A stretch of DNA of 64,000 bases, from the NCBI RefSeq assembly GCF_030269305.1, contig NZ_BSTC01000010.1, positions 62,001 through 126,000 on the forward strand. Direction: 5' to 3'. Source of the DNA: Kineosporia sp. NBRC 101731. Its GTDB lineage: Bacteria > Actinomycetota > Actinomycetes > Actinomycetales > Kineosporiaceae. Of the stretch, positions 1-8,983 are shown piece by piece; positions within the stretch are counted from its first letter, which is position 1, and each line of letters starts with the position of its first letter. The translations under genes were made by a program, and so were the position numbers. The notes below the pieces were generated by a model, which had not been told where the DNA came from, made no database searches, and saw only the letters and a list, made by a program, of their open reading frames with translations.

Positions 1-627
1 CTGCTGGCCCGGCAGAACGCCCTGCTGGCCGACGAGGTGCGCACCGAACGCGAGGCCGTCGAGCAGATCAACCTGCGGCTGTCCGAGGCCAACGCCGAGC
101 TCGCGCACAAGGCCACCCGGGACCCGCTGACCGGTCTGCCGAACCGGGCCCTGTTCTTCGACCACCTGGCCAGCGCCCTGGTGCGCAGCCGTCAGGTGGG
201 GCGCCGGCTCGGCGTCATCTACTTCGACCTCGACCGGTTCAAGGTCGTCAACGACAGCCTGGGTCACGGTGCCGGTGACGACCTGCTGCGCCAGGCCGGC
301 GCCCGGATCAGCGCCGTGCTGCGCAGCGGCGACGTACTGGCGCGCCTGGGTGGTGACGAGTTCGTCGTGCTCACCGGCGACCGCAGCGACCCCACCGGCG
401 GCGCCGGGGTGGCCGAGCGGGTCCGTCAGGTGCTGGAGGAGCCGTTCGTGCTGGACGGACGCGAGGTACGGGTCTCCTCCAGTCTCGGGGTAGCGGTCGA
501 CGACGGCTTCTCGACCGGCGAGCAGCTGGTCGAGTTCGCCGACATCGCCCTCTACCGGGCCAAGCAGGGCGGGCGGAACCGGGTGGCCCGGTTCAGCCCC
601 TCCATGCTGGAGCCGACCGGGCCCTAG
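1..627 (+). CDS. GGDEF domain protein (diguanylate cyclase), 5' truncated by window edge
   Basis: The reading frame is already open at base 1, so the N-terminal sensory part lies outside the window. The visible part begins with a short helical linker (LLARQNALLADEV...), followed by a GGDEF domain starting at DPLTGLPNR. The intact signature RLGGDEFVVL is present, and RSGD five residues before GGDEF matches the RxxD inhibitory site. Proteins of this type make cyclic di-GMP from two GTP and are product-inhibited through RxxD. The helical linker suggests it couples an upstream sensor domain to the cyclase. It converges on the metallopeptidase gene with only a few bases between them. An EAL-like protein lies at 28.2 kb. 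Confident for the domain; the sensed signal is unknown. Confidence 0.93.
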   Translation: MLARQNALLADEVRTEREAVEQINLRLSEANAELAHKATRDPLTGLPNRALFFDHLASALVRSRQVGRRLGVIYFDLDRFKVVNDSLGHGAGDDLLRQAGARISAVLRSGDVLARLGGDEFVVLTGDRSDPTGGAGVAERVRQVLEEPFVLDGREVRVSSSLGVAVDDGFSTGEQLVEFADIALYRAKQGGRNRVARFSPSMLEPTGP

Positions 628-631
628 AGCT

Positions 632-1549
632 CTAAAGCCCCATCGACGCGAACGTGTCGCACTGGTCGATGTCGCCGCTGGAGTAGCCGGTGGTGAACCA
701 CTGCTTGCGCTGGGCCGCCGAACCGTGGGTCCAGGAGTCCTGGTCGACCCGGCCGGTCGCCTTCTTCTGGATGCGGTCGTCGCCCACGGCCTGCGCGGCC
801 TTCTGCGCCTCGGCGATGTTGGCCTTGGTCAGGTCGATACCGCTCTTGCGCTGGTCGGCCAGCGTCGACCAGACCCCGGCGTAGCAGTCGGCCTGGAGTT
901 CCATCGCGACCGAGTACTCGTTCTCCTGCTTCGGGTTCTTCTGCTGGGCCTGGCGCACCTGCTCCTCGGTGCCCAGCAGCGTCTGCAGGTGGTGGCCGTA
1001 CTCGTGGGCCAGGATGTAGGCCTGTGCGAACTCGCCCTCGGCCCCGTACTCCTTCTGCAGCTGGTCGAGGAAGTTCAGGTCCAGGAAGATCTCCTCGCCG
1101 GAGGGGCAGTAGAACGGCCCGACCTGTGAGGACGCCTGGCCGCAGCCGGTGCTCACGGCGTCGTCGAAGAACGCCAGCTGGGGCGCGTGATAGTCCAGGC
1201 CGCGCCGGGCGAACTCGTCCTCCCAGGTGTTGTCCGCGATGTCGTAGACCTTGATCAGCCGGCAGTCGGTGTACTCGTCCAGGGCGCCCTGGGTGTTGCA
1301 GCGGTCGGACAGTTCCTGCCGTGATTCCTGCTTGCCGGTGCTGTTGGCACTGCCCGCGCCCAGCTGCGGCAGACCACTGCCACCGCCGTCGCCGGACCCA
1401 CCGCCGAGCACGGCCACCAGCAGGTAGATCACCAGACCCACCACACCGGCACCACCGCCGATGGCGAGGCCACCGCCGGCCACTCCCATGCCGCGGCGGT
1501 CGTCCACGCCACCGACGTCCACCCGATCGTCGTCGAACTCGATACCCAC
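632..1549 (-). CDS. Neutral zinc metallopeptidase (YpfJ family)
   Basis: About 305 residues from the GTG at 1549, which has AGGGG about 9 bases upstream. A longer frame to 1690 would run over the 5' region of the divergent ABC-F gene and add residues without family character. The order is a short acidic N-terminus (GIEFDDDRVDVGG), one membrane segment (GVVGLVIYLLVAVL), a Gly/Ser linker, then the peptidase domain. That domain has the zinc motif HEYGHH (HExxH) in AYILAHEYGHHLQ and the downstream ELQADCYAG segment that supplies a further ligand in this family. It is probably membrane-anchored with the catalytic domain outside. Substrate unknown. Family assignment is secure. Confidence 0.9.
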   Translation of the reverse strand: MGIEFDDDRVDVGGVDDRRGMGVAGGGLAIGGGAGVVGLVIYLLVAVLGGGSGDGGGSGLPQLGAGSANSTGKQESRQELSDRCNTQGALDEYTDCRLIKVYDIADNTWEDEFARRGLDYHAPQLAFFDDAVSTGCGQASSQVGPFYCPSGEEIFLDLNFLDQLQKEYGAEGEFAQAYILAHEYGHHLQTLLGTEEQVRQAQQKNPKQENEYSVAMELQADCYAGVWSTLADQRKSGIDLTKANIAEAQKAAQAVGDDRIQKKATGRVDQDSWTHGSAAQRKQWFTTGYSSGDIDQCDTFASMGL

Positions 1550-1692
1550 CCGCGTTACCCCTGTCCTGACAGCAATGAGCGGGCCGGTCCCTGCGCCCGC
1601 GTAGAATGCTGCCACCACCTTTGGTCCGGTTCGACTGCTGCTGCACACCGGGCACCTCAGTCCCAGACCTTTCGCAGGAGCCGTACCCACCC

Positions 1693-3291
<1,599 letters not shown>

Positions 3292-3350
3292 GTTTCCGGC
3301 GGGTTATCCGGATCATCCCTTCCGAAGCCTCCCGAACTGCCCGCGAAGAT

Positions 3351-3385
3351 CGTTCTCACCTGTGCACAGTGCGCCGTTGAGAACG
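3351..3385. other. Inverted repeat downstream of the ABC-F gene
   Basis: CGTTCTCA at 3351-3358 is mirrored by TGAGAACG at 3378-3385 with a 19-base loop. It lies in the 240-base gap between the ABC-F gene and the small HTH gene. No U-tract follows, so it may be a weak terminator or a protein-binding dyad. The rest of the gap holds no gene that I can support. Confidence 0.35.
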
Positions 3386-3531
3386 GATTCGGGCGCCTGT
3401 GCCGGACCCGTTCGGAGTAGGCCGGTGTGAAAGGAATGTCCGTCAAGTCACTTTGCGTGGCAGGTCGACTGGCCGGATCTTCGACTCGAGATCACCATGG
3501 ACCGAGAACGACACACGTTCGAGGAGGATTC

Positions 3532-3750
3532 GTGGCCGAGAGTGTTAAGAAGGGAGCCCGGATCACGGGCACCGATCGTTCGAAGCTGGCCGGTGAGCTG
3601 AAGAAGAAATACACGTCGGGCGCGAGTATTCGTGCTCTGGCGGAGGAGACGGGGCGTTCCTACGGTTTCGTCCACCGCATCCTCACCGAGAACGAGGTTC
3701 AGCTGCGTGGCCGGGGTGGAGCTACCCGAGGCAAGGCCAAGCAGCACTAA
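3532..3750 (+). CDS. Small helix-turn-helix DNA-binding protein
   Basis: 72 residues from the GTG at 3532, set by GAGGAGG at 3521-3527. The short basic N-terminus (KKGARITGTDRSKLAGELKKKY) leads into one helix-turn-helix of the resolvase/sigma-70 region 4 type: ASIRALAEETGRSYGFVHRILTENEV. A basic tail (RGRGGATRGKAKQH) follows. There is no ligand or dimerisation domain, so it is probably a small nucleoid-associated or accessory DNA-binding protein. Short HTH proteins of this design are widespread in actinomycetes, mostly without assigned function. A strong intrinsic terminator follows, so it is probably a single-gene unit. The longer frame from 3427 lacks a comparable ribosome-binding site. Confidence 0.85.
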   Translation: MAESVKKGARITGTDRSKLAGELKKKYTSGASIRALAEETGRSYGFVHRILTENEVQLRGRGGATRGKAKQH

Positions 3751-3794
3751 GACCTCGCGGTCGTAAGATCTTCGACAGTGAGTTCGTCCAGCAC

Positions 3795-3852
3795 CGCTGA
3801 CGGCCGGGGGCGCAAGGCACCATCTGCGCTCCCGGGCCGTCAGCGCTGTTTT
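3795..3852 (+). terminator. Intrinsic terminator after the small HTH gene
   Basis: An outer 11-bp stem, CGCTGACGGCC at 3795-3805 with GGCCGTCAGCG at 3835-3845, is extended inward by GGGGGCGCA pairing with TGCGCTCCC. TTTT follows at 3849-3852. Position and structure fit a Rho-independent terminator. Confidence 0.8.
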
Positions 3853-3975
3853 GCGCTGTTCCCGTCCCCCGGGGACGTGGGGGCACCTCCCCGGCCGAAG
3901 GCCGGCGGATCGCATGATCACGACCAAGCGGGTGGCCGACCTTCGTGGTCATCGCACTAGGCGTACGGTGACAGG

Positions 3976-4485
3976 GTGGACAGAGGCGAAGAGCCCGGAA
4001 CACGGGGGCACACGCGGCCCGTGCAGCCCGTGCACAGCATCACTGGAGCGGTGTCGCCCCTTTCCGACGATCTGGACGCACGGATCCGTCGCTACCTGAT
4101 CTCGATGAGCATGCGCGTCGTCTGCGTCATCCTCGCCATCGTCGTCCACACCCGGTGGGGCCACTGGTCGTGGTGGATCTTCGCGATCGGTGCGGTCTTC
4201 CTGCCCTACGTCGCCGTCGTCATGGCCAACGCCACCGACCGGCGCGGCGGACCCGGCCCGGCCCCCGTCACCCCCGTCACCCCGTCGGTGCGCACCGCGC
4301 TGTCGTCGGCGGCTCCCGCCGCGACGGTGGACGAGGACATCGAGGTGACGATTCATCCGCCACAGCGCCCATTTCATGAAGAATCGTCCGGTTCGGAGGC
4401 TTTTGAGGGCAGTTTCGACGCTTCGCGGGCCAACGGCCGGGAATTTGTGAGGGATTCGACCCTGCCGTCCGATAGGCCGCAGTGA
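3976..4485 (+). CDS. DUF3099-type small membrane protein
   Basis: Up to 169 residues from the GTG at 3976; in-frame GTGs near 4021 and 4030 are alternatives because no clear ribosome-binding site is seen. The conserved core is HSITGAVSPLSDDLDARIRRYLISMSMR followed by two membrane segments, about residues 53-63 (VCVILAIVVHT) and 70-86 (WWIFAIGAVFLPYVAVVMA). This is the pattern I know as DUF3099. The cytosolic tail is acidic and Pro/Ser-rich. Function unknown. In other actinomycetes it tends to lie near fabG-inhA and SURF1 genes, as here. Family call moderately secure; start uncertain. Confidence 0.75.
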   Translation: MDRGEEPGTRGHTRPVQPVHSITGAVSPLSDDLDARIRRYLISMSMRVVCVILAIVVHTRWGHWSWWIFAIGAVFLPYVAVVMANATDRRGGPGPAPVTPVTPSVRTALSSAAPAATVDEDIEVTIHPPQRPFHEESSGSEAFEGSFDASRANGREFVRDSTLPSDRPQ

Positions 4486-4586
4486 AGAGTCACCCGAATG
4501 GCCGTCCTGATTCATGGGTCAGACTGACACCGATCCGTGTCATACTTGCTGAGCGCGCCCTGCATCCCCCGTCGGGGTGCGCGAAT

Positions 4587-4631
4587 GGACGCCGGGCGGC
4601 ATCCCCCGTGGCCGCCCGGCGTCCGCCTTTT
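4587..4631 (+). terminator. Terminator or leader attenuator upstream of the SURF1 pair
   Basis: A perfect 14-bp stem (4587-4600 with 4611-4624, loop ATCCCCCGTG) is followed by TTTT at 4628-4631. A second GC-rich hairpin lies just upstream, around 4555-4582. It sits about 100 bases after the DUF3099 gene and only 15 bases before the GTG of the next gene. It could end DUF3099 transcription or act as an attenuator in the next transcript's leader. Confidence 0.65.
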
Positions 4632-4646
4632 GGCAGACTGTCCCTC

Positions 4647-4853
4647 GTGACAGAACGGCAGGACCCGATGTGCAGTGCTCGCGGCTGCCGGCAGGCCGCG
4701 GTGTGGGCGCTGCGGTGGAACAACCCGAAGCTGCACACGCCCGAGCGGCGCAAGATCTGGGTGGCCTGCGACGACCACCGTGAGCACCTCGAGGAGTTCC
4801 TGAGTCTGCGGGGCTTCCTCAAGGACACGGTGAGAACCGAGGAGCTGGCGTGA
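4647..4853 (+). CDS. Conserved small Cys-containing protein upstream of SURF1
   Basis: 68 residues from the GTG at 4647 (VTERQDPMCSARGC...). It has CSARGC near the N-terminus and a later CDDHREH, a Cys/His arrangement that could bind a metal. The segment WNNPKLHTPERRKIWVACDDHREHLEEFL is typical of short actinobacterial proteins I know next to SURF1, sometimes misannotated as acetone carboxylase. Its stop overlaps the SURF1 start (GTGA at 4850-4853), implying translational coupling and possibly a shared role in cytochrome oxidase assembly. That link is inference from context only. Confidence 0.8.
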   Translation: MTERQDPMCSARGCRQAAVWALRWNNPKLHTPERRKIWVACDDHREHLEEFLSLRGFLKDTVRTEELA

Positions 4854-5782
4854 GCGTCGAGGCGCCGCAGGAGACGGAAGACTCCACCCCGGCCCCCCGG
4901 CGGGGCGCCTGGGACACCACCCGGGCCGCCCTGGGCCTGCTGCGCGAACGCGGCTGGATGCTCTCCCTCGTCGGTATCGTCGTGCTGTCGATCGTGTTCG
5001 TGTTCCTCGGGCGCTGGCAGTTCCACCGGCACGAGGTCCGCTCGGCCCGCAACAACCTGATCAAGGCGAACTACGACGCCGCCCCGGTGCCGCTGAACCA
5101 GCTGATCCCCGCCACGGCCCAGAAGGCCTCCGCCGCGCTGCCCCACGACCTGCAGTATCGGCCGGTCACGGTGACGGGCGAATACCTGGCCGACCGGACG
5201 GTGCTGATCCGCAACCGGCCGCACGACCAGATCGGCCAGGCCGGCTCGCTCAGCGCCGGGGGCAGCAACTCCCAGAACGGCTACGAGGTGGTCGTGCCCC
5301 TGCGCACCACCGACGGCTCGGTGCTGTTCGTCGACCGCGGCTGGATCCCGGCCGGTGCGGCGAACGCCTCGAGGCCGGACAGTGTGCCGGCCGCGCCCAC
5401 CGGCGAGGTCACGGTGGTGGCCCGGCTGCGGTCCAGCGAGGAGGCATCGAACCGCACGGCACCGGCCGGGCAGGCGGCCCGGATCAACATCCCGGCCCTG
5501 GTGCGGCAGACCGGCATCGAGCAGGACCGGGTCGCCGGGGCCTTCGGCGCCCTGGTCAGTGAAGACCCGTCCGCCACCGACACTCCCGAGGCCGCCGACC
5601 GGCCCCAGGAGAGCATCGGTATCAACCTGTCCTACTCCGTGCAGTGGGACGGGTTCGCGCTGGTGGCGTACATCCTCTTCGGCGTGGCCGCCGTGCGTGA
5701 GGTGCGCCGGCGGGACGAGGAGGAGATGGAGGACGAGGAGGAGGAAGGTCCTCCCGCCCTCACCGGTGCCACCTACCGCTGA
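4850..5782 (+). CDS. SURF1 family cytochrome oxidase biogenesis protein
   Basis: 310 residues. It has an N-terminal membrane segment at about residues 40-56 (MLSLVGIVVLSIVFVFLG) immediately followed by the hallmark RWQFHRHE. An extracytoplasmic domain contains PVTVTGEYL, IRNRP, GYEVVVPL and FVDRGWIP, and a second membrane segment lies near residue 270 (WDGFALVAYILFGVAAV). The acidic EEEMEDEEEEG tail is cytosolic. This is the complete SURF1 layout. SURF1 proteins help assemble heme-copper (aa3-type) oxidase. Translation is coupled to the preceding 68-residue protein by a 4-base overlap. The C-terminus converges closely on pheA. Confidence 0.92.
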   Translation: MSVEAPQETEDSTPAPRRGAWDTTRAALGLLRERGWMLSLVGIVVLSIVFVFLGRWQFHRHEVRSARNNLIKANYDAAPVPLNQLIPATAQKASAALPHDLQYRPVTVTGEYLADRTVLIRNRPHDQIGQAGSLSAGGSNSQNGYEVVVPLRTTDGSVLFVDRGWIPAGAANASRPDSVPAAPTGEVTVVARLRSSEEASNRTAPAGQAARINIPALVRQTGIEQDRVAGAFGALVSEDPSATDTPEAADRPQESIGINLSYSVQWDGFALVAYILFGVAAVREVRRRDEEEMEDEEEEGPPALTGATYR

Positions 5783-5796
5783 CCAGGGGACGGCCC

Positions 5797-6654
5797 CTAG
5801 ATCCCCGGCCGCTGCTGCGCGCGGAACGGGCTGGCCCGGTACACGCCCAGCATGCGGACCTCGGCGAAGAAGCTGAGCTCCTCGAACGCCCGCGCCACGT
5901 GCGGCTCGTCGGGGTGCCCGTCGATGTCGGCCAGGAACCGGGTGGCGGTGAAGTTCCCGCCCACCATGTAGCTCTCCAGCTTGGTCATGTTCACGCCGTT
6001 CGTGGCGAAACCGCCCAGCCCTTTGTAGAGCGCGGCCGGGATGTTGCGCACGCCGAACACGAAGGTGGTCACGATCGGCCCCACTCCCGGCGCGGCGCGC
6101 AGGTTCTCGGGGGAGAGGATGATGAAGCGCGTGGTGTTGTGGGCCTCGTCCTCGAAGTCGGCCCGCAGCACGTCCAGGCCGTAGACCTCGGCGGCCAGGG
6201 TGGAGGCGATCGCGGCCACCGAGGGGTCGCCCGCCTCGATGATCTCCCGGGCGCTGCCGGCCGTGTCGGTGGCGGTCACCGGGGTGATGCCGAGGTCGCG
6301 CAGGGCGTTGCGGCACTGGTCGAGCGCCTGCGGGTGGCTGCGCGCGCTCTTGACCTGCTCCAGCGTGGTGCCCGGCAGGCCGAGCAGCTGGTGGCGGATC
6401 GGCAGGAAGTACTCGCCGACGATGTGCACCGTGGAGTCGGGCAGCAGGTAGTGGATGTCGGCCACCCGCCCGGCCGTGGAGTTCTCCACCGGGATCATCG
6501 CCAGGTCGGCCGTGCCGTCCCCGAGCGCGGTGAAGCACTCCTCGAAGGTGCGGAACGGCACCGGGTCGTAGTCGGGATAGACGTCACGGCAGGCGATGTG
6601 CGAATTGGCGCCCAGTTCACCCTGGAACGCGATCCGGCGGGTACGGGTATTCAT
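5797..6654 (-). CDS. pheA: Prephenate dehydratase
   Basis: 285 residues from the ATG at 6654 (MNTRTRRIAFQGELG). An in-frame ATG at 6675 would add seven residues. It is a monofunctional prephenate dehydratase: catalytic domain about residues 5-185 with IAFQGELGANSH, ENSTAGRV and the conserved NTTRFIIL, followed by a regulatory ACT domain (VFGVRNIPAALYKGLGGFATNGVNMTKLESYMVGG). The enzyme converts prephenate to phenylpyruvate in phenylalanine synthesis and is usually feedback-controlled through the ACT domain. The usual ESRP of the ACT domain reads ESYM here. It is a single gene between SURF1 (convergent) and a divergent SDR. Confidence 0.94.
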   Translation of the reverse strand: MNTRTRRIAFQGELGANSHIACRDVYPDYDPVPFRTFEECFTALGDGTADLAMIPVENSTAGRVADIHYLLPDSTVHIVGEYFLPIRHQLLGLPGTTLEQVKSARSHPQALDQCRNALRDLGITPVTATDTAGSAREIIEAGDPSVAAIASTLAAEVYGLDVLRADFEDEAHNTTRFIILSPENLRAAPGVGPIVTTFVFGVRNIPAALYKGLGGFATNGVNMTKLESYMVGGNFTATRFLADIDGHPDEPHVARAFEELSFFAEVRMLGVYRASPFRAQQRPGI

Positions 6655-6810
6655 GATGCACAGATCATGCCGCATGCGCGGACGGCTTCCACGTTCGGTC
6701 CGATCGGAGGACCCTCGTTGCGGGTTTCACCCGGCATATCGTTCTAGAGTGTTCGATCAGTCACCATGAGTCATTGGTGGGCGGTGGGGTGCGAGGAACG
6801 GGATAACTCG

Positions 6811-7575
6811 ATGGATCTGGGTCTGTCAGACCGGGTGTACGTCGTGACGGGAGCTTCGAGGGGTCTCGGCAGGGCCTGCGCGGAACTGCTCGCGGCCGAG
6901 GGCGCGCGCCTGGTGCTGTGCGACCGCGACGAGGAGGAGCTGAAGGCGACCGCGGCGTCGCTCGGCGGTTCCGAACGGGCGATCGCCGTGCCCGGCGACA
7001 TCGGTGAGCCGGGGATCGAGACCTGCCTGGTCGCGGCCGCGGTGGCCCGGTACGGGCGACTCGACGGTGGCCTGATCAGCGTCGGCGAGCCGCCGTCGGG
7101 CGCGGTGATGGACCTCGACGACGGCGCCTGGCGCATGGCGTTCGAGGAGACCTTCCTGGGTCCGCTGCGCCTGGCCCGCACGGTCGGCAAGCTGTCGTCG
7201 CGCGAGGGCGGCTCGGTGGTGCTCGTGCTGTCCACCACGGTCAAGGAAACCGTTGCGGGCCAAGCGCTCTCCGACGGTATGCGACCCGGCCTGGCGATGG
7301 CGGCCAAGACCCTGGCGAACGAGCTGGGTGACCGCAACGTGCGGGTCAACGGCATCATGCCCGGGCGCGTCGACGCCGACCGCTCCCGCACACCCGACGC
7401 CGCCGGCGGGCGCCCGGAGGAGGTGCGCCGGCAGCAGGAGTCGCGGATCCCGCTCGGAAGGTACGGCGAGCCGCTGGAATTCGCCCGTCCTGCGGTGTTC
7501 CTGCTCTCACCCGCGGCCAGTTTCGTGACGGGAACGATGCTGGCGGTAGACGGCGGCCTCTCCCACGTCCTCTAA
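6811..7575 (+). CDS. SDR family protein lacking the usual catalytic Tyr and Lys
   Basis: 254 residues from the ATG at 6811 (GAGGAA about 12 bases upstream). The Rossmann fold is clear: TGASRGLG nucleotide loop, a CDRDEEEL strand and the C-terminal LLSPAASFVTGTMLAVDGG typical of FabG-like SDRs. The catalytic stretch reads STTVKETVAGQALSDGMRP. Counting from the Ser, the positions that normally hold Tyr and Lys (S-x12-Y-x3-K) hold Ser and Arg. I recall an SDR subgroup with a similar LS-x-x-x-RP pattern, so this may be a family trait rather than damage. Classical carbonyl reduction is doubtful. It could be a non-canonical oxidoreductase or a binding protein. Confidence 0.82.
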   Translation: MDLGLSDRVYVVTGASRGLGRACAELLAAEGARLVLCDRDEEELKATAASLGGSERAIAVPGDIGEPGIETCLVAAAVARYGRLDGGLISVGEPPSGAVMDLDDGAWRMAFEETFLGPLRLARTVGKLSSREGGSVVLVLSTTVKETVAGQALSDGMRPGLAMAAKTLANELGDRNVRVNGIMPGRVDADRSRTPDAAGGRPEEVRRQQESRIPLGRYGEPLEFARPAVFLLSPAASFVTGTMLAVDGGLSHVL

Positions 7576-7588
7576 AAACGAGGGAGGG

Positions 7589-8983
7589 TCAGGCGCCTTC
7601 GGCCACCGTGCTCATGTTGAAGTCCTGGATCCGCAACGCCGGCATGGCGGTGCGGGTGAACCATTCGCCCCACTCCCGGCTCAGGCACACCTCGGTGGCG
7701 CCGTAGGCGTCGATCCGGGACAGCAGGTCCACCGGGCTCTCGTTGTAGCGGAAATTGCTGGTGGCGCCGACGACCTCGCCATTCTCGACGACATAGACCC
7801 CGTCGCGGGTGAGGCCGGTCAGCAGCAGCGTCTGGGGGTCGACCTCGCGGATATACCACATCGAGCTCAGCAGCAGGCCGTTGTCCACCCCGGCCAGCAG
7901 GTCAAGGGTGCTGCCGGTGCCGTCCGCGCCGGTCAGCACCAGGTTGTCGGCCGCGGGGGCCAGAGGCAGCCCGGTCAGGCCGGCGGTGTGCCGGGTGGTG
8001 GGCAGGTTGCTGATCGTGCCGGAGTCCAGCCAGGTGGCGGCGGGGGAGGCCAGGCCGTTGTCGAACACCGAGGCCATCGGCGACGACGCGGTGGTCAGAA
8101 CCCGGTCGGCGCACCCCAGTCCGGCGTGGAACGGGTCGCTGAGCAGGCTCACCGGGCTGCTGGTGATCGTCTCACCGACCCGGGTGCCACCGCCGGTGCG
8201 CGAGAACACGCTGCGGCCCTCGTGTGCGGTGCGGGCGTCGGACGACCACAGGAAGTAGATCATCAGGTCGGCGACCGAGGTGGGCGGCAACACCGTGGTG
8301 TACCGGCCCGGCTTCAGCGTGATCGGGCGTTCCTGCCAGCGCAGCCGGGTGGCGATCTCGTCGTCCATCGCCAGCACGTCGACATCACCGAAGTCGCGGG
8401 TGGCGCCCGCCACGTAGGCGGAACGGCTTCTGGCTCCGGCCTTCCCGGTCAGCTCGATGGTGCCCCGCGGCTGCTCGTGCCGGTAGCGCAGGCCCCCGGT
8501 CGTGCCCAGCCAGGTGGTGACCACCTCGTGCAGGGCGAAACCGAACGACTCGCGATCCTGGGCGCGGGAGCGCCCGAACACCTCACCGAGCGCCTCCGCG
8601 ACCCCCGACAGGGTGGACGCGCCGGTCTCGGCCCCCGGGTCGGCGAACCCGGGCAGTTCCTCGCCGGTCACGAAAGGCGCCGCGTCTTCTGCCGGTTCGG
8701 CGTCGCGGGCCAGGGCGACGGTGTCGGCGGCGAGAGCCCGAACGCCGTCCGCGTCCAGCCCCTGACGGCTCAGCACGCCCGCACCGGTGCCACCGGCGAC
8801 GGGCGCGCCGACGATCACGGTGACCGTGCGGGCGGAGGTCAGGCCGTTGGTGGTCAGGCCGCTCAGGGCCCAGCGCAGATTCGCGGTGCTGGCCTCGGAG
8901 ACCAGCACCGCGGCGCCCAGATCGGCTCCGGCCCGGGCAATTTCGCCGAGGGCGATCTCGACGAACTCCGACGACGTGCTCAT
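7589..8983 (-). CDS. tldE: TldD/PmbA family protein, TldE-like subunit
   Basis: 464 residues of the PmbA/TldD fold, without the HExxxH metal motif carried by its partner, which is what the TldE (PmbA) subunit looks like. Typical C-terminal features are DNLVLTGADGTGSTLDLL, MWYIREVDPQTLLLTGLTRDGVYVVENGEVVG and NFRYNESPVDLL. TldD/TldE form a heteromeric zinc protease that trims unfolded or modified peptides. Its start overlaps the stop of the TldD gene by four bases (8980-8983), so the pair is co-translated. It converges on the SDR gene. Confidence 0.88.
   Translation of the reverse strand: MSTSSEFVEIALGEIARAGADLGAAVLVSEASTANLRWALSGLTTNGLTSARTVTVIVGAPVAGGTGAGVLSRQGLDADGVRALAADTVALARDAEPAEDAAPFVTGEELPGFADPGAETGASTLSGVAEALGEVFGRSRAQDRESFGFALHEVVTTWLGTTGGLRYRHEQPRGTIELTGKAGARSRSAYVAGATRDFGDVDVLAMDDEIATRLRWQERPITLKPGRYTTVLPPTSVADLMIYFLWSSDARTAHEGRSVFSRTGGGTRVGETITSSPVSLLSDPFHAGLGCADRVLTTASSPMASVFDNGLASPAATWLDSGTISNLPTTRHTAGLTGLPLAPAADNLVLTGADGTGSTLDLLAGVDNGLLLSSMWYIREVDPQTLLLTGLTRDGVYVVENGEVVGATSNFRYNESPVDLLSRIDAYGATEVCLSREWGEWFTRTAMPALRIQDFNMSTVAEGA

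Noticed and set aside
3506-3520. GAAC-N7-GTTC as a LexA (SOS) site before the small HTH gene
   Set aside because: Actinobacterial LexA boxes have a 4-base spacer (GAAC-N4-GTTC); here it is 7.
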